Assembly (NCBI RefSeq): GCF_007829955.1
Contig: NZ_VIWX01000001.1
Location: 496,001 to 560,000, forward strand
Direction of reading: 5' to 3'
Length of the DNA: 64,000 nt
From: Saccharopolyspora dendranthemae
GTDB lineage: Bacteria > Actinomycetota > Actinomycetes > Mycobacteriales > Pseudonocardiaceae
Shown piece by piece: positions 50,306 to 58,134 of this stretch. Positions within the stretch are counted from its first letter, which is position 1. The number at the start of each line of letters is the position of its first letter. Under the pieces are notes generated by a model. That model was given only the letters and a program-made list of their open reading frames with translations, made no database searches and was not told the origin of the DNA. A program made the translations under genes and the position numbers.

Positions 50306-51511
50306 TCAGTCGAAGAGCCCCTGACCCCAGAAACCCCCCGGTTCCACTCCGGGCGGACAGGCGAACAGGCCGGAACCGTTGTGCTGCAAGTACTCCATCA
50401 TCGTGTCGTCGCGGGCCAGCGCGCGCTGCACCGGGACGAACTGCCGGTGCGGGTCGCGGTTGAAGCAGACGAAGAACAGTCCCGCGTCCAGCCTGCCGAG
50501 ACCGTCCGAACCATCGGTGAAGTTGTAGCCGCGACGCAGGATCCGCGCCCCGGTGTTCCCGGCCGAGGCCAGCCTGATGTGGCTGTCCTCCGGGATCGCG
50601 CGCAGGTCGACCGGGGCGAACTCATCGGTGGCACCCAGCGGGGCACCGCTCCCCTTGGTGCGGCCGACGATCTGCTCCTGCTCCGCCAGCGAGGTCCGGT
50701 CCCAGGTCTCGACGTGCATCCGGATCCGGCGGGCCACCAGGTAGCTACCGCCGACCATCCACTCGGGACCGTCCTCCCCGTGCACCCAGACGTGCTCGTC
50801 GAGCGCGGCCGCGTCCTCGGACTTGATGTTGTTGGTGCCGTCCTTGAAGCCGAACAGGTTGCGCGGTGTGGCCTGCTCCCGCGAGGTGCTGGAGGTGCGG
50901 CCGAAACCGAGCTGCGACCAGCGCACCGAGACCGCGCCGAATCCGATGCGCGCGAGGTTGCGGATGGCGTGCACGGCGACCTGCGGGTCGTTCGCGCACG
51001 CCTGCACGCACAGGTCTCCCCCGCACCTGGCGGGGTCGAGGTCGTCCTGCGAGAAGTGCGGGAGTTCGGCCAGCGCGGGCGGGCGCTGCCCCGCGAGCCC
51101 GAACCGCCCGTCGAACAGCGACGGCCCGAAGCCGATGGTGAGCGTCAGCGCGGACGGCGGAAGTCCCAGCGCCTCGCCCGTGTCGCCGGGTGGTTCCTCC
51201 TGCCCACCGCCGGTCGCACCGCGTTCGACGGCTTCCCGACCGGCGGTCATCCGCTCGGCCGCGCGGGTCCAGTCCTGCAGCAGGCGAACGAGTTCCGCGC
51301 GGTCGGAGGTGGTCACGTCGAAGGCCACGAAGTGCATCCGGTCCTGCGCCGGGGTGGTGATCCCCGCTTGGTGGGGACCGTGGAACGGCACCTGCTCGGC
51401 ACCGCGGCTCTCCGCCCCGCTGGAGACGACCGCGCCGAGCGCTCCCCCGGTGCCGGCGATCGCCACGCCGACGCCGGTGAGGCCGAACATGTTCCGCCGC
51501 GAGAGCGTCAT
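50306..51511 (-). CDS. efeB: Dye-decolorizing peroxidase EfeB (deferrochelatase)
   Basis: The 401-residue protein has a Tat signal MTLSRRNMFGLTGVGVAIAG. The peroxidase has NLFGFKDGTNNIKSED with the GxxDG motif, RMHVETWDRTSLAEQEQIVG, and a heme-domain RRGYNFTDG. EfeB is exported folded with heme and works with EfeU and EfeO in ferrous iron uptake, or frees iron from heme. ATGA overlap with efeO confirms the operon. Confidence 0.92.
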   Translation of the reverse strand: MTLSRRNMFGLTGVGVAIAGTGGALGAVVSSGAESRGAEQVPFHGPHQAGITTPAQDRMHFVAFDVTTSDRAELVRLLQDWTRAAERMTAGREAVERGATGGGQEEPPGDTGEALGLPPSALTLTIGFGPSLFDGRFGLAGQRPPALAELPHFSQDDLDPARCGGDLCVQACANDPQVAVHAIRNLARIGFGAVSVRWSQLGFGRTSSTSREQATPRNLFGFKDGTNNIKSEDAAALDEHVWVHGEDGPEWMVGGSYLVARRIRMHVETWDRTSLAEQEQIVGRTKGSGAPLGATDEFAPVDLRAIPEDSHIRLASAGNTGARILRRGYNFTDGSDGLGRLDAGLFFVCFNRDPHRQFVPVQRALARDDTMMEYLQHNGSGLFACPPGVEPGGFWGQGLFD

Positions 51512-52617
51512 CGCGCGACGACCCCGGCGGTCTTGCTCAGCGGCTCGCCGAGCGAATTCACCGACTCCGAGAGCTCCTTGACCTGCTCGGGCCTCAGCTC
51601 CTGGTAGAGCCGGAAGCCCTCACCGGTGCGGTAGCGGTCCAGCAGGGCCTGCACCGACCCGAAGTTGCGGTCGAGCTCGGCCAGCAGCTCGGGGTCCTTC
51701 GAGGACAGGACCGGGCGCAGCGACTCGACGACCTGCTTGGCGCCCGCCACGTTGGCCTGGAAGTCCCAGAGGTCGGTGTGCGAGAAGATCTCCTCCTCGC
51801 CGGTGACCTTGCCGGTCGCGACCTCGTCGAGCAGCTCCTTGGCCCCGTTCGCCGCGTCGGCCGGGGTGAGCTCGACGCCGTGCGCCTCGGCCACCAGCTG
51901 GTCGACGTCGGCGCGCAGCTGATCGGCGATGGCGGGGGTGTCGGGCTGCGGCCCGGTCACCCACAGGTCCTTCTCCAGCCGGTGGTAGCCGGTGAACTGC
52001 TGGCCGGGTTCGAGGTCGGCCTCCCGCCCGTCGATCTTCGGGTCGAGGTCGCCGAAGCTCTCGGCGACCGGCTCGATCCGCTCCCACGGGAGCCGGGCCG
52101 CCGGGTACAGCGCCTTGGCCTGCTCGACGTCCCCGGACTTGACGGCTTGGACGAACTTCCCGGTCTCCGCCGCGAGCGCGTCGGCCTGCTGGTCCACGTA
52201 GGACTTGTAGGCCGTCACGGCCTGGGCCGCCTCCGGGCTGGTCACCGCCTGCGCCGAACCGGTCACGGTGAACTCGCCGCGGATCCCGTCGCCCTGCATG
52301 CCCGGCTTGCAGGCGGTCGTGTACTTGCCGCCCTGCGGCACCTGCGCGACCAGCTGGCGGTTCATGCCGGGCCCGATGTTCTCCACCTCGCTGACGATCT
52401 TGTCTCCGTCGCCCAGCAGGTAGAACTCGGTGACCTGGGAACCGGTGTTGCGCACGTCGAAGGTGATCGTCCCGGCAGCCGCCGAGGTGCTGGACACCTT
52501 GCAGGAATCATCACCTGCTTCGACGCTGATCGCGCCGGGCGCGGGACCGGCCTGCTGGCCGCACGAGGCCAGCAGCAGCAGGGACAGCGGAAGGGCTTTT
52601 CGGACAGCGGTTCTCAC
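51508..52617 (-). CDS. efeO: Iron-uptake lipoprotein EfeO
   Basis: The 369-residue lipoprotein has a lipobox in LPLSLLLLASCGQQAG. Residues about 25-110 are a cupredoxin-like domain (ISVEAGDDSCKVSSTSAAAG), and the C-terminal M75 helical domain carries the metal-site HxxE in GYHRLEKDLW. It binds iron outside the membrane and feeds EfeU. Start GTG 52617 overlaps the EfeU stop (GTGA). Confidence 0.92.
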   Translation of the reverse strand: MRTAVRKALPLSLLLLASCGQQAGPAPGAISVEAGDDSCKVSSTSAAAGTITFDVRNTGSQVTEFYLLGDGDKIVSEVENIGPGMNRQLVAQVPQGGKYTTACKPGMQGDGIRGEFTVTGSAQAVTSPEAAQAVTAYKSYVDQQADALAAETGKFVQAVKSGDVEQAKALYPAARLPWERIEPVAESFGDLDPKIDGREADLEPGQQFTGYHRLEKDLWVTGPQPDTPAIADQLRADVDQLVAEAHGVELTPADAANGAKELLDEVATGKVTGEEEIFSHTDLWDFQANVAGAKQVVESLRPVLSSKDPELLAELDRNFGSVQALLDRYRTGEGFRLYQELRPEQVKELSESVNSLGEPLSKTAGVVAR

Positions 52618-53447
52618 GACATCTCTCCAGTCTTCGCGGGGACGGCGGCACGCTTCGGCCGCAGGAACAGGGCGAGCACGACCAGCGCGTAGGAGGTCCA
52701 GACGGCCGCTTCGAGAACGGTGGTCCGCGGCGAGAAGTTGAAGATCCCCTTCAGCAGCGTCCCGTACCAGGAGGACGGCGGGATCTGCTCGCTGACGTCG
52801 AAGGCCAGCGCGTGCAGGCCCGGCAGCACGGCCGCCTCCTGCAGGTCGTGCACCCCGTAGGCGAGGACCCCGGCGGCGACGAAGATCAGCAGGACTCCGG
52901 TCGCGGTGAAGAACTTGCCGAGGTCGACCTTGATCGCGCCGAGGTAGAGCAGTCGGCCGAGGACCACCGACACCGCGATCCCGGCCAGGAACCCGGACAG
53001 CGGCAGGATGGTTCCGCCTGCGGACTGGACGCTGGAGAAGAAGAACACCGCCGTTTCCAGTCCTTCTCGCGCCACCGCGAGGAACGCGACGATGAACACC
53101 GACCAGGATCCGAGCTGCATCGCTTCGCCCATCTGCCCGCGCAGCTGCGCGGCGAGGGTGCGCGCGGTGGTGCGCATCCAGAAGATCATCGTCGTCACGA
53201 AGACCACGGCCAGGATCGACATCCCGCCGCCGAACATCTCCTGCTGCTCGAAGGACATCGTCGCCGAGGTATAGGTCAGCAGGGCACCGACCGCCACCGA
53301 CAGGACCACCGCGGCGACGACCCCGATCCACACCGGGCGCAGCGCCCATCGGTGCTGACCGCGCACCAGGAATGCGATCAGGATGCTGACCACGAGGACG
53401 GCTTCCAGCCCCTCGCGCAACCCGATCAACGCATTGCCGATCAGCAC
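52614..53447 (-). CDS. efeU: Ferrous iron permease EfeU (FTR1 family)
   Basis: The 277-residue, seven-TM protein has the two REGLE iron-binding motifs: IGLREGLEAVLVVS and AVAREGLETAVFFFS. GTG 53447 is preceded by GAGGAG with five-base spacing; starts further upstream would add a hydrophilic N-terminus not found in the family. It is the first gene of efeUOB and has an iron-box-like palindrome upstream. Confidence 0.92.
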   Translation of the reverse strand: MLIGNALIGLREGLEAVLVVSILIAFLVRGQHRWALRPVWIGVVAAVVLSVAVGALLTYTSATMSFEQQEMFGGGMSILAVVFVTTMIFWMRTTARTLAAQLRGQMGEAMQLGSWSVFIVAFLAVAREGLETAVFFFSSVQSAGGTILPLSGFLAGIAVSVVLGRLLYLGAIKVDLGKFFTATGVLLIFVAAGVLAYGVHDLQEAAVLPGLHALAFDVSEQIPPSSWYGTLLKGIFNFSPRTTVLEAAVWTSYALVVLALFLRPKRAAVPAKTGEMS

Positions 53448-53873
53448 GAGAACTCCTCTCACCAACGCCTCGCCCTGAGGCGTGAAAGGACGATAGGCAT
53501 GCCTAACCTCATCGGCAAACAACTGTGCCCGCTGTCACTGGAAAATGCGGCGGATGGCGAACCGGAAACGAATCCGAATTCGACTCCTCATCGCCTCTGA
53601 CCTGCTATGACAATTTGTCCAGACCTTCCCCGGGAATCAATTGGAAAACATTCGGAGCATCATTCTCCGCTTTCTCGGGAAATCGCGACAAAGGGATTTC
53701 GAGGACGAATCGACCTCAATGCACCAGACGCGGAACATTTCCGCACATCGGTCCCGAAGTGGAATGAACGCATCAGCGAAGCGGCGCTTGATCGAGATGG
53801 TTCGGGGAACAGGACGTCGCCGTGCGGCGTTCACACCGGTTGGGCCGCGTGGTCCCAGCACGGAGGGAAACCG
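53448..53873. other. Divergent region between efeU and the LysR gene
   Basis: This 426-base stretch is richer in A+T than its surroundings. It holds the iron-box-like palindrome for efeU at 53493-53511. I see no credible gene; open frames across it are short or continue into the LysR gene. Confidence 0.45.
53493..53511 (-). promoter_or_regulatory. IdeR/DmdR iron-box-like operator upstream of efeU
   Basis: On the minus strand the site reads TGAGGTTAGGCATGCCTAT, close to the actinobacterial iron-box consensus TTAGGTTAGGCTAACCTAA, with the left half nearly perfect and the right half partial. It is 46 bases upstream of the EfeU start, so iron-dependent repression is likely. Confidence 0.6.
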
Positions 53874-54791
53874 ATGAGCCTTCGCCAGTTCGAGTACGCC
53901 CTGGCCGTGGCCGAGCAGGGCTCGGTGACGGCGGCGGCCGAATCGCTGCACGTCGCCCAACCTTCGGTCTCGCAGCAGATCCGGGGACTGGAGCGCGAGC
54001 TCGGGGTGACGCTCTTCGCGCGAACGCCCAACGGCCTGGTACCGACGTCGGTGGGACGGGCGTTCCTGCGGGAGGCCGAGGTCGCGGTGACCGCGGCCCG
54101 GCGAGCCCGGGCGACCGCGCGCGCCGGCGGCGAGGAGCTGGTGGGCGAGCTCGTGGTGGCGGCTCAGCTGGGGTTCGGCACGCGGCAGCTGCCGGGTGCG
54201 CTACGCGCGCTGCGGCGCCGCTACCCGCGCGTGGAGGTCACCGTCTTCGAGGAGCCGAGCTCCGCCGAGCTCGACCGGCTGTGCAAGCGAGGAGTGCTGG
54301 ACCTGTCGCTGATGGCGGCGTGCGAGCGGAGTCCCGAGCGCGCTCACCACCTCGGAGACGAGCAGTTCGTGGTGGTGCTCGACGAAGCGCACCCGCTGCT
54401 GGCCGCCGACGAGGTCGATCTGCGCGAGCTCGGCGCACGACCGTGGGTCCGCTTCGACCGCGACAGCGCGCTGGACGCGGTGCTGCTCAGCGTCCTGCGC
54501 GACACCGGTCTGACCCCGGCCACCGCCGCTCGCACCTCCCAGACCGCGACGGCCGTCCGCTGGGCCGCCCACGGCCTGGGAGTCGCGCTGGTCCCCGCCT
54601 CCGCCGTCCCCGAGAGCTACGAGCACCTCGCCCGCCCGGTCTCGCCGGCGGTCACTCAGCCCGTCATCGCCGTGCTCCGCCAGGATCCGGGCCCGGCGGA
54701 GTCGGCGCTCCTGCGGTTCCTCCGCCAGGAGCTCTGGCACAACGCCCCGCCGACCGGCTCGGTGCCCGCGGCGCAGATGTCCGGGCGCTGA
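53874..54791 (+). CDS. LysR-family transcriptional regulator
   Basis: The 305-residue protein begins with the HTH MSLRQFEYALAVAEQGSVTA then AAESLHVAQPSVSQQIRGLE. It ends with the two-lobed effector domain (ELVVAAQLGFGTRQLPGALR and ALVPASAVPE). GGAGGGAAACCG precedes the ATG. It converges on an SDR gene whose promoter carries a LysR-like T-N11-A dyad; regulation of that gene is possible. Confidence 0.88.
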   Translation: MSLRQFEYALAVAEQGSVTAAAESLHVAQPSVSQQIRGLERELGVTLFARTPNGLVPTSVGRAFLREAEVAVTAARRARATARAGGEELVGELVVAAQLGFGTRQLPGALRALRRRYPRVEVTVFEEPSSAELDRLCKRGVLDLSLMAACERSPERAHHLGDEQFVVVLDEAHPLLAADEVDLRELGARPWVRFDRDSALDAVLLSVLRDTGLTPATAARTSQTATAVRWAAHGLGVALVPASAVPESYEHLARPVSPAVTQPVIAVLRQDPGPAESALLRFLRQELWHNAPPTGSVPAAQMSGR

Positions 54792-54804
54792 GGCCCAGAA
54801 GCGT

Positions 54805-55554
54805 TCAGCCCCGGTGGAACTCACCGCCGTCGACGACGAGCTTGCTGCCGGTCACCCACTGCGCTCGGCCGGAGGCGAGGAACAGGACCGCGTTGGCGAT
54901 GTCCTCCGGCGCTCCTTCCCGGCCGAGCGGGACCGGGGCCGCGTCCTGCCCCGGCTCCAGCTGCGCCCACTGCCGGCGCGTCTGTTCCCCGCCCGGCGTC
55001 GCCACCCGGCCCGGCGTGACGGTGTTGACCCGCACCCCGTGCGGCGCCAGCTCAGCGGCCAGTCCCCTGCTGTAGGTCTCCAGCGCCATCTTCGCCGCCG
55101 CGTAGTGCAGGAACTGCGGCGGTGGGCTGTAGATCGCCGCCGAGGACACGTGCACGATCGCCCCCGACCGACGTTCCCGCATGCCCGGTGCCAGCAGCGA
55201 GTCCAAGCGCACCGAGGCGAGGAAGTTCAGGTCCAGCGCCTCCTGCCACTCCTCGTCCGGGATCGCCGTGGCCTGCTCGTGCGGTTGCGCGCCGCCCACG
55301 TTCTCGACCAGCACGTCCACCCCGCCCAGCACGTCGTGAGCGGCCTCGACGATCTCCTCGACCCCGGCGCGTCCGCGCACGTCGGCGGTGACGAGTGACG
55401 CCCCTTCCGGCGCACTGGTGGCCGTTCTGGCGGTCGTGAGCACCTGGGCCCCCGCGTCGAGCAGACCGCGCACGACGGCCGCTCCAATCCCCCGGGAACC
55501 ACCCGTCACCAGGGCGCGCTTCCCCTCGAACTCCCGAATTCCGAACGCGGTCAT
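54805..55554 (-). CDS. Short-chain dehydrogenase/reductase
   Basis: This classical SDR has 249 residues. The cofactor motif is TGGSRGIGAAVVRGLL, followed by ARTAT, which favours NADP(H). Other motifs are the structural VENVGG in place of NNAG, and a catalytic Ser in IVHVSSAAIYSPPPQFLHYA with Tyr and Lys in HYAAAKMAL. The C-terminus has VTPGRVATPGGEQTRRQW. Substrate unknown. It is convergent with LysR and divergent from the DUF4345 gene. Confidence 0.88.
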   Translation of the reverse strand: MTAFGIREFEGKRALVTGGSRGIGAAVVRGLLDAGAQVLTTARTATSAPEGASLVTADVRGRAGVEEIVEAAHDVLGGVDVLVENVGGAQPHEQATAIPDEEWQEALDLNFLASVRLDSLLAPGMRERRSGAIVHVSSAAIYSPPPQFLHYAAAKMALETYSRGLAAELAPHGVRVNTVTPGRVATPGGEQTRRQWAQLEPGQDAAPVPLGREGAPEDIANAVLFLASGRAQWVTGSKLVVDGGEFHRG

Positions 55555-55686
55555 GACCTCTCCTCGAAGTTCTTTCCGAAATCAGCCGCGCGCAGCGTTT
55601 TTCGAACTCACACCCGTCGCGACCCGAACGACTTCACGCTACGTCCGCTCGAAACGCGCGGGCAAAGACGAAAACGCAGCCGACCG

Positions 55687-55703
55687 CATAGGCGCTCCCT
55701 ATG
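55687..55703. promoter_or_regulatory. LysR-type T-N11-A dyad upstream of the SDR gene
   Basis: CATAGGCGCTCCCTATG has six-base inverted arms around CGCTC and contains T-N11-A, the LysR recognition layout. It lies between the divergent SDR and DUF4345 starts. Confidence 0.4.
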
Positions 55704-55789
55704 CCACCGCGCAGCACGTTCTCGGAAGCGCACCCGGGGCGCACCGGGTGAGGATGCTTCCCCGAGGTCTTCACCAGGAGGGGCGATCG

Positions 55790-56161
55790 ATGCGGGAAGC
55801 GGTTCTGGCGCTGGGTGCGGTCTTCTTCGCCGGGATGGGGGTGTCGGCGCTGGTGGTTCCCGCCGCGCTGGTGCGGCCGTTCGGGCTGGTCGTCTCCAGC
55901 GCCACCAGCAGGTCGGAAGTGCGTGCCGTCTACGGCGGTTTCGGCTTGGCCGTGGCCGGGGTGCTCGGGTGGTGCGCGGCGGGAGACGACCCGCTGCGCA
56001 CCGGCGCGGCCTGGGCAGTCGGCATCGCGTTGGCGGGCATGGCCGCCGGACGGCTGATCTCGCGGCTCGTCGACTCCCCGACCGCCTTCTACCCGATCTG
56101 GTTCTACTTCCTGGTGGAAGCCGTCGCGGGCGGGCTGATCATCGGCGTCGTGCGACCATGA
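55790..56161 (+). CDS. DUF4345-like four-TM membrane protein
   Basis: The 123-residue protein starts MREAVLALGAVFFAGMGVSA and has four hydrophobic helices, including AVYGGFGLAVAGVLGWC and FYFLVEAVAGGLIIGVV. RAVYGGFGL and an RLISRLVDS stretch are usual for this family of small membrane proteins of unknown function. AGGAGG precedes the ATG. It overlaps the AraC gene by four bases. Confidence 0.75.
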   Translation: MREAVLALGAVFFAGMGVSALVVPAALVRPFGLVVSSATSRSEVRAVYGGFGLAVAGVLGWCAAGDDPLRTGAAWAVGIALAGMAAGRLISRLVDSPTAFYPIWFYFLVEAVAGGLIIGVVRP

Positions 56162-56925
56162 CGGCCATGACCGCCGAACGCGCGAGGGTGTGGCTGTGGC
56201 CGGGCCAGGCCGCGTACCTGGGTCCGCAGTTGCGGTGGGACCTGCACTCCACCCCGGTCCACTGCCTCGCGTTCGGCGTGGATGACGCGTTCGTGGTGCA
56301 CGCCCCCGACGGTGTCTGGCACCGTCGCAGCGCGCTGATCCCGGCACGTCTCCCGCACCGGATCGAGGCCGGCGCGGGCCGGATGCTGTTCCACTACTTG
56401 GATTCCCGCACCGATTCCGCGGGCGTGCGCGAGCTCATGGCCGAAGCACTGGGAACGATCACCGCCACGCACCGCGACGAACTGGCCGTGCTCGACCACG
56501 TGCACGAACCCGACGAACTCCACCGGTTCGCACTCGGCGCACCATCGCAGCGGTGCATCGACCGGAGGATCCGGGCGGCGATGGACTCGCTGCTGGCCGA
56601 ACCCGAGCGCGAACGGGACGCCGGTGAGCTCGCCGCCGAGTTCGGGCTGTCGAAATCCCGCTTCCTCCACCTGTTCTCGGAGAACGCGGGCACCAGCTTC
56701 CGCCGGTTCCGGGTCTGGTCCCGGATGCTGCGCGTCGGCGCCGCCGTCGAAGCGGGCGCGAGCCTCACCACGGCGGCGACCGACGCGGGTTTCGCCTCCG
56801 CGAGCCACTTCAGCGACACCTTCCGCCGCATGTTCGGCCTGTCCGCAACGACCCTGCTGGCCGGTGGCACCCAGATCACCACCGCGCCCGCGATCACGCG
56901 AAGCGCGCCAGCACACCGGCCGTGA
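56158..56925 (+). CDS. AraC-family transcriptional regulator
   Basis: The 255-residue protein has an N-terminal cupin-like sensor part (LHSTPVHCLAFGVDDAFVVH, then RRSALIPARLPHRIEAGAGR) and the C-terminal double HTH: DAGELAAEFGLSKSRFLHLF and ATDAGFASASHFSDTFRRMF. It is coupled by ATGA to the DUF4345 gene and may control it. Confidence 0.87.
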   Translation: MTAMTAERARVWLWPGQAAYLGPQLRWDLHSTPVHCLAFGVDDAFVVHAPDGVWHRRSALIPARLPHRIEAGAGRMLFHYLDSRTDSAGVRELMAEALGTITATHRDELAVLDHVHEPDELHRFALGAPSQRCIDRRIRAAMDSLLAEPERERDAGELAAEFGLSKSRFLHLFSENAGTSFRRFRVWSRMLRVGAAVEAGASLTTAATDAGFASASHFSDTFRRMFGLSATTLLAGGTQITTAPAITRSAPAHRP

Positions 56926-56934
56926 GCGCACGCT

Positions 56935-56965
56935 GAGGGCGAGCGCTGCGATCCACTTCGCCCTC
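56935..56965. terminator. Weak hairpin between AraC and MpaB-like genes
   Basis: GAGGGCGA (56935-56942) pairs with TCGCCCTC (56958-56965) around a 15-base loop between convergent stops. Confidence 0.35.
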
Positions 56966-57018
56966 GCCGCAGGGGTGCGCCGGATCCCGTCAGCGGGGCC
57001 CGGAAATCTTCGAGCGAA

Positions 57019-57834
57019 TCAGACCAGGGGTTTTCCCGCGCGCATGCGGCGGCGGAGGTCCCAGAGGAAGTAGTTGAAGGGGAATCGGCGCAGCGGCATC
57101 GGCAGCCGGAGCGCCACCGCGCCGATCGTGCGGGTGATCCGGTCGAAGCGGCGCTGGTCGCGGCGGGTCCAGCTCAGACCCATCTGGTCGCGGAAGGTCT
57201 GCGGCAGGAAACCGGTGGTGATGAACCTGTTGAACGGGGCGAGCGGAACTCGCAGGGCCGCGGGGAGGAAGCGGAGCTCGGCGATGTCCAGGAGGTGCCT
57301 GCGGACCGGTTCGTCGATGCGGACCTCGGCGAGGTTCTTCTCCCAGTAGTCGTCGAACTCCTCACGCGTCGCGGGCCACATCTCGGGCTTGACCTGCAGC
57401 GTCGTCCCGAGCGGAGCGGAGGCGGCGTAGATCGCCTCGCGGCGGTCTTCCGGGACGGGCCGCCCCGACATCGCGACGAACGAGTCCTCGTAACCCTTGT
57501 ACAGGCACGCCGCCACCCACAGCTGCAGCTGCGGGTCGAACGCGTTGTACTTCACCGGGCTCGACTCACCGGAGCGGACCTGGGCGTGCGACCGGTTGAC
57601 CGACCGCCGGTAGGCCTTCTTCTCCTCGTCGGTCCCCAGCGTCGCCACCGACAGGTAGGTGAAGGTGGTGCGGGAGCGCTTGTAGGGGTGTGTGAAGAGG
57701 TTTCCGCTGTCCACCGTGCTCTCCAGGACGCCGTAGCCGACTCCCGGGCGCCCCAGCTGCATGATCACGTTCGCCGCACCGGCCATCAGGCCCGCGCCGA
57801 CGATGACGTCGCCGAACTCCTCCGCCGGTGTCAT
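57019..57834 (-). CDS. MpaB-like (DUF2236, latex-clearing) oxygenase family protein
   Basis: The 271-residue protein has the marks of the heme-binding DUF2236 family: VIMQLGRPGVGYGVLESTVD, then RTTFTYLSVATLGTDEEKKA, then VNRSHAQVRSG with the likely heme His, and YNAFDPQLQLWVAACLYKGY. The family includes rubber oxygenase Lcp and fungal MpaB. It is cytoplasmic or membrane-associated here, without a signal peptide. AGGAGGCGGTC precedes the ATG. It is divergent from the FadD/mce region, so a role in lipid or isoprenoid oxidation is possible. Confidence 0.85.
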   Translation of the reverse strand: MTPAEEFGDVIVGAGLMAGAANVIMQLGRPGVGYGVLESTVDSGNLFTHPYKRSRTTFTYLSVATLGTDEEKKAYRRSVNRSHAQVRSGESSPVKYNAFDPQLQLWVAACLYKGYEDSFVAMSGRPVPEDRREAIYAASAPLGTTLQVKPEMWPATREEFDDYWEKNLAEVRIDEPVRRHLLDIAELRFLPAALRVPLAPFNRFITTGFLPQTFRDQMGLSWTRRDQRRFDRITRTIGAVALRLPMPLRRFPFNYFLWDLRRRMRAGKPLV

Positions 57835-57959
57835 GACCGCCTCCTGTCCTCACCCGGCCGGGATCGAGGTTTCGCATGTCGCGAGAAATGCGAATCCACC
57901 CCCACGCCGCGCCGGATGGACCCGGGCCGGCCGGTGGCCCGGCTGAGAATTCTGCCTTC

Positions 57960-57978
57960 TATTGACTGGCTGTCAATA
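57960..57978. promoter_or_regulatory. 19-bp palindrome in the MpaB/FadD divergent region
   Basis: TATTGACTGGCTGTCAATA has seven-base perfect arms with a five-base centre. It resembles a TetR-family operator and lies between the two divergent starts. Confidence 0.5.
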
Positions 57979-58054
57979 GATCCTGTTGGACCTGTCCTCA
58001 TGTATACGGCTCTGTTCGGTTGGGTTCGCTGTCTTCGCGAACGATCGGGCGAAA

Positions 58055-58077
58055 GCTGTTGACATCTCGGCAACAGC
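58055..58077. promoter_or_regulatory. Inverted repeat upstream of the FadD15-like gene
   Basis: GCTGTTG (58055-58061) and CAACAGC (58071-58077) flank nine bases. The half GTTGACA is shared with the repeat in front of the TetR gene at 60004-60034, so one regulator could bind both. Confidence 0.45.
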
Positions 58078-58134
58078 GGTTCAGCGTGTCGACGCAGTAG
58101 GTGCGCCCAGGGTTCGCAACGGAGGGAACAGGCC

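Larger units (their letters stand above)
57835..58134. other. Divergent region between MpaB-like and FadD15-like genes
   Basis: The 300-base stretch holds two inverted repeats (57960-57978 and 58055-58077) that are candidates for TetR-type operators, and no credible gene. Confidence 0.5.
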
